NCBI GenBank assembly: GCA_018674025.1
Contig: JABHBC010000124.1
Coordinates: forward strand, 1-11,351
Length of the DNA stretch: 11,351 nucleotides
Direction: 5' to 3'
From: Flavobacteriaceae bacterium
GTDB taxonomy: Bacteria; Bacteroidota; Bacteroidia; Flavobacteriales; Flavobacteriaceae
Shown here: positions 6,727 through 11,351 of the stretch, in pieces
How positions within the stretch are numbered: position 1 is the first letter of the stretch
Layout of the letters: each line of letters begins with the position of its first letter
The notes under the pieces: model-generated
Databases searched by the model: none
What the model saw: the letters and a program-made list of their open reading frames with translations, nothing else
What the model was told of the DNA's origin: nothing
Made by a program: the position numbers and the translations under genes

Positions 6727-7701
6727 ATGAAAAAAAATATTGCAATCATAATGGGTGGCTACTCAAGTGAGTATGAAATTTCCATGGAAAGTGGAAAAGC
6801 AGTATTTGATGTTTTAGACAAAAATAAATTTAACTGTTTTAGAGTTGTTATTTTAAAAAACAAATGGTTCTATATTAATTCTAAAAACCAAGAAATAACA
6901 ATAGACAAAAAATCCTTTACTTTAAAATTAAATAATAAATTAGTCAAGTTTGATTGTGTATTCAATGCAATACACGGTTCCCCTGGCGAAGATGGTGAAA
7001 TTCAAAGTTATTTTGAGAAATTAAGTATACCAATAACAGGTTGTGGAGCTTTTCAATCAAAAATAACATATGATAAAATTAAATGTTTAAATTATTTAAA
7101 AGAATTCGATGTAAAATCAGCAGATTCAATTAGTTTAAACATTAATGAAAAAGTTGACATTGATAAAGTAATTAAAAAAGTAGGGCTACCATGCTTTGTA
7201 AAAGCTAGTAAAAGTGGTAGTAGTTACGGAATAAGTAAAGTTTATAGAGCTGAAGAATTTGAAAACGCAATGAAAACAGCATTTAATGAAGACTCTGATG
7301 TATTAATTGAATCTTCATTAGATGGAATAGAAGTTTCCGTAGGGGTTATTAGTTTTCAGGGGGAGATAATTTGCTTACCAATTACTGAAATAGTAACTCA
7401 CAATGATTTTTTTGATTATGACGCAAAATATAAAGGAAAATCATCTGAAATTACTCCTGCTAGAATTTCTAATCAAATGAGATCATTAGTAACAAAAGAG
7501 TCCCTAAAAATATATAAATCTATGGGGTTAAAAGGATTGTCTAGGAGTGAGTTTATTTTTAAAAATGAAGTTCCTTATTTGTTAGAAGTGAACACTGTTC
7601 CTGGATTAACAAAGAAAAGTATTTTACCTCAACAGGTCAAATTAGCTGGTATTTCTCTTATGGATTTATTTGAAAGCTTAATTGATGAAGCTTTAAATTA
7701 A
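6727..7701 (+). CDS. ddl: D-alanine--D-alanine ligase
   Basis: This ATP-grasp enzyme joins two D-alanines for the peptidoglycan stem. With ATG at 6727 (324 residues) the N terminus is MKKNIAIIMGGYSSE, and Glu15 falls exactly where E. coli DdlB has Glu15; a GTG six bases upstream is in frame but adds only Met-Lys. Other marks: HGSPGEDG (83-90), KASKSGSSYG (159-168) with the D-alanine loop serine, FDYDAKY (229-235) whose Tyr marks D-Ala-D-Ala rather than D-Ala-D-Lac ligases, EITPAR (241-246), and LLEVNTVPGLT (285-295) giving metal ligands Glu287 and Asn289. The third ligand, usually Asp, is Glu275 (RSEF), which I recall as usual in flavobacteria. coaD follows after 18 bases, probably in the same operon. 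Confidence 0.95.
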   Translation: MKKNIAIIMGGYSSEYEISMESGKAVFDVLDKNKFNCFRVVILKNKWFYINSKNQEITIDKKSFTLKLNNKLVKFDCVFNAIHGSPGEDGEIQSYFEKLSIPITGCGAFQSKITYDKIKCLNYLKEFDVKSADSISLNINEKVDIDKVIKKVGLPCFVKASKSGSSYGISKVYRAEEFENAMKTAFNEDSDVLIESSLDGIEVSVGVISFQGEIICLPITEIVTHNDFFDYDAKYKGKSSEITPARISNQMRSLVTKESLKIYKSMGLKGLSRSEFIFKNEVPYLLEVNTVPGLTKKSILPQQVKLAGISLMDLFESLIDEALN

Positions 7702-7719
7702 TTTTTATAATTTTGAGTT

Positions 7720-8181
7720 ATGAAAAGAGCTGTTTTTCCTGGATCATTTGACCCCCTAACTTTAGGTCATTGTGACATAATAGATCGAAGCATTAATTTG
7801 TTTGATGAAATTATTGTTGGAATTGGAATAAATTCTTCTAAAAAATGTATGTTTAGTTTAAATGAAAGAAAAAAATTCATTAACACACATTACATTAATG
7901 AATCTAAAATAAAAGTAATGGAGTACGAAGGGTTAACAGTTGATTTTTGTAAACAAGTTAGTGCAGATTTTATTCTAAGGGGCTTGAGGAATCCTGCGGA
8001 TTTTGAATTCGAAAAAGCTATAGCACAAACCAATCATAAATTAACAGAAATTGACACAGTCTTTTTCTTAACAACAGCTAAAAACTCTTACATATCCTCT
8101 TCAATTGTTAGAGAAGTAATTGTAAATAATGGAGATTATACAAAATTAGTTCCAGATTGTGTGAGAAAAGATTACTTTTAA
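7720..8181 (+). CDS. coaD: Phosphopantetheine adenylyltransferase
   Basis: CoaD makes dephospho-CoA from 4'-phosphopantetheine and ATP, the fourth step of CoA synthesis. The 153-residue product has the usual family size and begins MKRAVFPGSFDPLTLGH, with the TxGH nucleotidyltransferase motif at 14-17. LRGLRNPADFEFE (86-98) is the phosphate-binding block and YISSSIVRE (124-132) the second signature (ISSS-IR type). The ATG is clear, as the first strand starts at residue 3. The gene is 18 bases after ddl, a pairing I recall from flavobacteria. Its TAA overlaps the stop of the convergent NUDIX gene by four bases, and the last four codons lie within an inverted repeat that could stop transcription. 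Confidence 0.96.
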   Translation: MKRAVFPGSFDPLTLGHCDIIDRSINLFDEIIVGIGINSSKKCMFSLNERKKFINTHYINESKIKVMEYEGLTVDFCKQVSADFILRGLRNPADFEFEKAIAQTNHKLTEIDTVFFLTTAKNSYISSSIVREVIVNNGDYTKLVPDCVRKDYF

Positions 8182-8193
8182 AAAAGTAATCTT
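8168..8193. terminator. AT-rich inverted repeat at the coaD/NUDIX convergent junction
   Basis: AAGATTACTTTT (8168-8179) is perfectly complementary to AAAAGTAATCTT (8182-8193) with AA between them. As RNA it would form about ten pairs with a six-base loop, and in either direction the arm ends in a short T-rich run. It contains both stop codons. The stem has only two G-C pairs, so it would be a weak terminator acting on both genes. Confidence 0.45.
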
Positions 8194-8759
8194 ATGTTTG
8201 GATATGAGTTTATTTTTACCTCTTCCAAATCAGCCTTTTTAACCCACTTTACATCTGTAATTCCTTCATCTAATTGTGGAAAGAAAATTCCTTCATAATC
8301 ACTAAACATATCAAACCAATATGTTACTTTTAATCTATATTCGTTATTTCTACGAAATATATGATAAGTAATATCTAATGGTTTATTAATTGAAACTTCT
8401 TTAATTCCTGTTTCTTCTTTGACTTCTCTAAGAGCAGTTTGTGGTAATTGTTCATTTTTTTCAGCCTTCCCCTTTGGAAGATCCCATTTATCATTTCTGT
8501 AGATAAAAAGTGTTTCAGATTTTGAATTGGTGATTTTACCTCCAGCAGCAATAACAGTTGGAATTAATTTAAAAAAATACTTTAACAACTTATCTTTGTT
8601 TTTGTGAAATAGGTGAACAGAATTTGTATTTTTTTTATTTAAAAGCTTAATTACTTTTTTGAGTTTAACATCTTTGATTGGAAAAGATTTAAAATCTTTC
8701 CCCTCTTGAAAAACATCAGTTAATAAAATAATTTTTTTCTTGTAAAATACTTGATACAT
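8178..8759 (-). CDS. NUDIX hydrolase
   Basis: NUDIX enzymes cleave nucleoside diphosphates linked to another group. The full signature G-x5-E-x7-REVKEETGI is present at 97-119, with the metal-binding pair Glu115/Glu116, preceded by WDLPKGKAE (92-100). The NUDIX fold covers about 67-185. The first 66 residues, rich in Lys, form an extra N-terminal segment with no motif I know; I recall similar segments in flavobacterial relatives, so it seems lineage-specific rather than a wrong start. Substrate is unknown; candidates include damaged nucleotides, dinucleoside polyphosphates and ADP-ribose. The gene is divergent from pyrE with 51 bases between the starts, and its stop overlaps that of coaD. Confidence 0.9.
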   Translation of the reverse strand: MYQVFYKKKIILLTDVFQEGKDFKSFPIKDVKLKKVIKLLNKKNTNSVHLFHKNKDKLLKYFFKLIPTVIAAGGKITNSKSETLFIYRNDKWDLPKGKAEKNEQLPQTALREVKEETGIKEVSINKPLDITYHIFRRNNEYRLKVTYWFDMFSDYEGIFFPQLDEGITDVKWVKKADLEEVKINSYPNIRLLF

Positions 8760-8768
8760 TTATATTTG
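8740..8768 (+). promoter_or_regulatory. Promoter of pyrE (TTG-N18-TATATTTG)
   Basis: TTG at 8740-8742, an 18-base spacer, and a perfect -7 box TATATTTG at 8761-8768 make the best complete Bacteroidota-type promoter in the window. It predicts a start near 8774 and a leader of about 37 bases before the ATG at 8811. The -33 element lies inside the NUDIX coding region. A second perfect -7 match, TAGTTTTG at 8798-8805, lacks a -33 TTG at proper distance and would give an almost leaderless message. Confidence 0.6.
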
Positions 8769-8777
8769 TTTGTAATG

Positions 8778-8785
8778 CAAACATA
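8778..8785 (-). promoter_or_regulatory. -7 box (TATGTTTG) of the NUDIX gene
   Basis: Read on the minus strand, 8785 to 8778 is TATGTTTG, a perfect TAnnTTTG match 18 bases from the ATG at 8759. Together with the pyrE -7 box it forms an inverted repeat TGTTTG-TAATG-CAAACA (8767-8783). No -33 TTG is visible at the normal spacing. Confidence 0.5.
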
Positions 8786-8810
8786 TTAATTTTTGATTAG
8801 TTTTGTATAT

Positions 8811-9446
8811 ATGGATCCAATTGATAATACTGAATTAAAAATAGCTAAAATTTTATTACAAATAAATGCTATTAAATTAAGTCCTAAAGAGCCATTTAAA
8901 TGGGCTTCTGGCTGGAATTCTCCTATTTATTGCGACAACAGAACTGTTTTATCTTACCCAGACATAAGAGATGAAATTAAGGAAGAATTATCTAATCTTT
9001 TAATTAAAAAATTTGGAAAACCTGACGTTATTGCTGGAGTAGCAACAGGAGCTATTGGTATTGGAATGCTTGTAGCTGATTTTTTAAATTTACCTTTTAT
9101 ATATGTCAGACCCGAAGCAAAGAAACACGGCAGAAAGAATCAAATAGAAGGAAAAATAGAACAAAATCAAAAAGTTGTTGTAATTGAGGATTTAATTAGT
9201 ACAGGAAAAAGTAGTATAAATGCAGTCAAAGCATTAAGAAGTCAAAATATAGAAGTTACAGGAATGGTAGCCATTTTTACTTATGGATTTGACATCTCAG
9301 TTGAAAATTTTAAAAATGAAAATCTAAAATTAGAAACTTTAAGTAATTACAAAACATTAGTAGAATGTGCACTTAAGAATAACTACATAAAGTCTGAAGA
9401 TCTTAAACAGCTGATTACGTGGAACTCTAATCCATCAGAATGGTAA
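8811..9446 (+). CDS. pyrE: Orotate phosphoribosyltransferase
   Basis: PyrE transfers the phosphoribosyl group of PRPP to orotate to give OMP in pyrimidine synthesis. With ATG at 8811 the product is 211 residues, typical of the family; an in-frame TTG at 8793 would add six residues but lies within the probable leader, so ATG is preferred. The PRPP-binding motif VVVIEDLISTGKSS spans 122-135 with the acidic pair Glu126-Asp127. The flexible catalytic loop YVRPEAKKHGRKNQIEG (98-114) supplies Arg100, Lys104, Lys105 and His106. WASGWNSPIYCDNR (31-44) is the conserved N-terminal block. The gene is single, divergent from the NUDIX gene and convergent with birA. Confidence 0.96.
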   Translation: MDPIDNTELKIAKILLQINAIKLSPKEPFKWASGWNSPIYCDNRTVLSYPDIRDEIKEELSNLLIKKFGKPDVIAGVATGAIGIGMLVADFLNLPFIYVRPEAKKHGRKNQIEGKIEQNQKVVVIEDLISTGKSSINAVKALRSQNIEVTGMVAIFTYGFDISVENFKNENLKLETLSNYKTLVECALKNNYIKSEDLKQLITWNSNPSEW

Positions 9447-9476
9447 ATTAATGAAATGGATTAAATTAATTTACTA
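9441..9476. terminator. Possible weak bidirectional terminator between pyrE and birA
   Basis: GTAAATTAAT (9443-9452) pairs with ATTAATTTAC (9465-9474) around a 12-base loop; one G-T and one T-A pair extend it to 9441 and 9476. It includes the last base pairs of both coding regions and the 19-base gap between them. The stem is almost all A-T and no long T run follows, so termination strength is doubtful. Confidence 0.35.
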
Positions 9477-10197
9477 GAGAAATTTCTTTAATCCCGTAAG
9501 ATTCTTCCACATCATTTTCTAAAATTATTTTCAATCTACCATCATCATTAACACCATTTATATATCCAGAAATAAGATTTGAATCTGGGAGTTTAAACGT
9601 TGACACTTTATTTAGTCTATACAAATTAGACTCATAAAGCTTTTGCAACTCAACAAGACTTTCTTCCTTCAAAAAATTAAAGTAAAACTTTATATCATTT
9701 ACAATTTCTGAGAGAATTTCATCAGTATTATAATATTTGCCGGTAATTTGTTTTACTGATGTTGCATTGGGTAAATCATTGAATTTCATTTGATTAATAT
9801 TAACACCTATTCCGATTATAATATCTTGAATTGACTTGTTTTTAACAATATTTTCTATTAAAATTCCACACAATTTTAAACTTCCTGACATAATGTCGTT
9901 AGGCCATTTGACAGAAAGCTGAGGAATATTAAATTTATTTAATGATTTTTTTATAGCTAAACAAACAACCATGTTTATAGCAAACTGATTACTTAATTTA
10001 ACGTTGGAATTATTAATATATATACTGCATATCAAGTTTTTAGAAGTTTCAGATTTCCACTGACTTCCCATTTGACCTTTTCCTCTATTTTGAAAGTCTG
10101 CTGTTACTATTGTGTAATTATCTAGAGCATTTTTTAATAATAAATTCTTTAAATAATCATTTGTTGAATCAATGGCATTAAGTTTGATTATATTCAT
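9466..10197 (-). CDS. birA: Biotin--[acetyl-CoA carboxylase] ligase, monofunctional
   Basis: The enzyme activates biotin as biotinyl-AMP and attaches it to the biotin carrier protein of acetyl-CoA carboxylase. From the ATG at 10197 (243 residues) it starts MNIIKLNAIDSTNDYLK, the usual first strand and STN motif. QNRGKGQMGSQW (36-47) is the biotinyl-AMP loop, VKWPNDI (96-102) contains the catalytic Lys97, GILIEN (111-116) and IIGIGVNIN (127-135) complete the catalytic core, and the C-terminal SH3-like part runs to the end. There is no N-terminal winged helix, so unlike E. coli BirA it should not act as a repressor. An in-frame ATG at 10254 would add 19 residues but would lie upstream of the probable -7 box, so it is rejected. 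Confidence 0.93.
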   Translation of the reverse strand: MNIIKLNAIDSTNDYLKNLLLKNALDNYTIVTADFQNRGKGQMGSQWKSETSKNLICSIYINNSNVKLSNQFAINMVVCLAIKKSLNKFNIPQLSVKWPNDIMSGSLKLCGILIENIVKNKSIQDIIIGIGVNINQMKFNDLPNATSVKQITGKYYNTDEILSEIVNDIKFYFNFLKEESLVELQKLYESNLYRLNKVSTFKLPDSNLISGYINGVNDDGRLKIILENDVEESYGIKEISLVN

Positions 10198-10219
10198 GTA
10201 ATTAAAGTAAAAAAAATAA

Positions 10220-10237
10220 TAACTTTGCACAAATATA
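10220..10237. promoter_or_regulatory. Back-to-back -7 boxes for rsfS-ftsH and birA
   Basis: TAACTTTG (10220-10227, plus strand) and TATATTTG (10237 to 10230, minus strand) are both perfect TAnnTTTG boxes, separated by only two bases, giving the near-palindrome TTTGCACAAA at the centre. The plus box would start rsfS with a leader of about 10-15 bases; the minus box would start birA with about 27 bases. Neither has a TTG at the standard -33 distance. Two polymerases could not occupy both at once. Confidence 0.5.
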
Positions 10238-10246
10238 AATTTGTTG

Positions 10247-10618
10247 GTGGACAAGAAAAAAAATAGTGATGATTCCTTGATTTATAATATAATTGAGGCA
10301 ATTGAAAACATTAAGGGTAAAGAAATAAACATACTAGATCTTCGTGAACTTGAAAATACTGTATGTGACTACTTTATCGTTTGTGAAGGAAGTTCAAATA
10401 CACAGGTAAATGCAATAGTAGCTTCAATTCAAAAACACGTTAGTAAGGAACTTAAAGATAAACCTTGGAATATTGAAGGAAATGATAATGGAGAATGGGT
10501 GTTAATGGACTACATTAATGTTGTTGTCCATGTTTTTCAAAAGCATAAAAGAGAATATTATGATATAGAAAGCCTGTGGGGTGATGCTAAATTAACTAAA
10601 GTCAAATCTAAAGATTAA
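10247..10618 (+). CDS. rsfS: Ribosome silencing factor RsfS
   Basis: RsfS (YbeB/DUF143, related to Iojap) binds L14 of the large ribosomal subunit and blocks subunit joining when nutrients are low. The product of about 123 residues keeps DYFIVCEGSSNTQV (41-54), GEWVLMDY (82-89), VVHVFQ (93-98) and YYDIESLWGDA (104-114). There is no ATG start: TTG, TTG and GTG stand in a row at 10241, 10244 and 10247, and no ATG lies in frame before the conserved part. GTG at 10247 is chosen as the more usual non-ATG start, but TTG at 10241 (125 residues) is possible. The open frame upstream of 10241 contains the -7 box, so a longer protein is unlikely. ftsH follows after 10 bases, probably in one operon. Confidence 0.93.
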   Translation: MDKKKNSDDSLIYNIIEAIENIKGKEINILDLRELENTVCDYFIVCEGSSNTQVNAIVASIQKHVSKELKDKPWNIEGNDNGEWVLMDYINVVVHVFQKHKREYYDIESLWGDAKLTKVKSKD

Positions 10619-10628
10619 AAAAATATAA

Positions 10629-11351
10629 ATGGTAAATAAAAAAAATAATAAGAAAAACCCAAAAGTTAATCCATATTGGGTGTATGGTGGAGTAATATTT
10701 TTATTCATTTTATTTCAAACATTCTCAGGTGGATTAGCTTCAAGCGAAGTCAATAAAATTTCTCAAAAAAAGTTTTTTGAGTACGTTTCTATGGGTGACA
10801 TTGAAAAAATTGATATTGTTAATAAAAGAGAGGTTAAAGTATATTTAACAGACGAAGCTTCAAGCCAAGATGTTCATAAAGGAACTGTAAATCCTTATTT
10901 TTCATTATCTGGTCGTTCTGCTAATTATAAATTTGAATTAGGTGATCTACAAAACTTTGAAAATAGTTTAAAGAAAAAAGAAGATGAAAATAACTTAACT
11001 ATAGATATAAATTATGTTACCGAGCAAAATATTTGGGGAGATTTATTATTATCCATGCTTCCTTTTGTTATTATAATAGGTATTTGGATTTTTATTATGA
11101 GAAAAATGTCTTCAGGAGGTTCTGGAGGAGGAGGGCAAATTTTTAGTATTGGAAAATCGAAAGCTAAACTTTTCGACGAAAAAACTGATGTAAAGACTTC
11201 TTTTAAAGATGTTGCAGGACTTGAAGGTGCCAAAGAGGAAGTACAAGAAATTGTTGATTTTTTAAAAAACCCCACTAAATACACATCTCTTGGAGGTAAG
11301 ATTCCAAAAGGGGCTTTATTAGTTGGAGCACCAGGTACTGGAAAAACTTTA
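10629..11351 (+). CDS. ftsH: ATP-dependent zinc metalloprotease FtsH, N-terminal part (cut by window edge)
   Basis: FtsH is a membrane AAA+ protease that pulls out and degrades misfolded membrane proteins and some cytosolic regulators. The 241 codons present encode a basic N terminus, a first membrane segment (about 17-33), the periplasmic FtsH extracellular domain (about 36-134), a second membrane segment (about 137-157), a Gly/Ser-rich linker (SSGGSGGGGQ, 161-170), the block FKDVAGLEGAKEEVQEIVDF (192-211) that opens the AAA domain, and Walker A GAPGTGKT (233-240). The AAA second region of homology and the HExxH protease domain lie beyond the edge. The reading frame is intact to the last base. 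It is 10 bases behind rsfS, an order I recall from flavobacteria. Confidence 0.96.
   Translation, partial: MVNKKNNKKNPKVNPYWVYGGVIFLFILFQTFSGGLASSEVNKISQKKFFEYVSMGDIEKIDIVNKREVKVYLTDEASSQDVHKGTVNPYFSLSGRSANYKFELGDLQNFENSLKKKEDENNLTIDINYVTEQNIWGDLLLSMLPFVIIIGIWIFIMRKMSSGGSGGGGQIFSIGKSKAKLFDEKTDVKTSFKDVAGLEGAKEEVQEIVDFLKNPTKYTSLGGKIPKGALLVGAPGTGKTL

Noticed and set aside
8793..8810. TTG start for pyrE giving six more residues
   Set aside because: The ATG at 8811 is stronger and gives the normal family N terminus; the extra codons overlap a -7 box.
10198..10254. Upstream ATG for birA adding 19 residues
   Set aside because: The extra residues are Phe/Tyr-rich with no family match and lie across the divergent promoter region; birA proteins start at the strand before STN.
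11012..11284. Open frame of 90 codons on the minus strand
   Set aside because: It lies fully antisense to ftsH; its Pro/Ser-rich translation is the mirror of the Gly-rich linker and AAA start.
1..11351. Defence system, toxin-antitoxin pair, prophage or transposon
   Set aside because: All but a few genes are recognised core functions in a familiar order, with no transposase, integrase, direct repeats or composition break that I could see.

Overview
The window looks like chromosome from a low-GC member of the Bacteroidota, most likely a marine flavobacterium. The grounds are strong AT richness throughout, almost no Shine-Dalgarno sequences before start codons, several -7 boxes of the Bacteroidota type TAnnTTTG, two Cys-lipobox lipoproteins, and a housekeeping gene order (PASTA protein/rluD back to back with ddl-coaD; NUDIX back to back with pyrE; birA back to back with rsfS-ftsH) that I recall from Flavobacteriaceae. 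I see no mobile element, phage gene, CRISPR array, tRNA or rRNA, and no gene-free stretch longer than about 200 bases.

Layout. 1-1090: a lipid-anchored DUF3089-type alpha/beta hydrolase. 1090-1600: a 203-base AT-rich gap, a 64-residue conserved protein of unknown function that seems to be its own transcription unit, and a strong intrinsic terminator. 1577-3531: a two-gene operon with a sugar-1-phosphate nucleotidyltransferase and an N-acetylhexosamine 1-kinase-like kinase, which together could convert a free amino sugar to a nucleotide sugar. 3528-5017 (minus strand): yaaA (peroxide stress) followed by two rhodanese genes, one cytosolic and one a lipoprotein. 5079-6627 (minus): a membrane-anchored two-PASTA protein overlapping rluD. 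6727-8181 (plus): ddl and coaD. 8178-8759 (minus): NUDIX hydrolase. 8811-9446 (plus): pyrE. 9466-10197 (minus): monofunctional biotin-protein ligase. 10247 to the edge (plus): rsfS and the first 241 codons of ftsH.

The central and right parts are mostly core functions: cell-wall precursor synthesis (ddl, with a possible peptidoglycan-binding PASTA partner), cofactor synthesis and attachment (coaD, birA), pyrimidine synthesis (pyrE), ribosome modification and silencing (rluD, rsfS) and membrane protein quality control (ftsH). The genes alternate strand often, giving three tight convergent junctions and three divergent promoter regions. Two divergent regions hold closely spaced opposing -7 boxes, and two convergent junctions lie inside inverted repeats.

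I found no clearly new multi-gene system. The stretches most worth a second look are the kinase/nucleotidyltransferase pair, the 64-residue orphan, the yaaA-rhodanese-rhodanese operon and the kinase-less PASTA protein.
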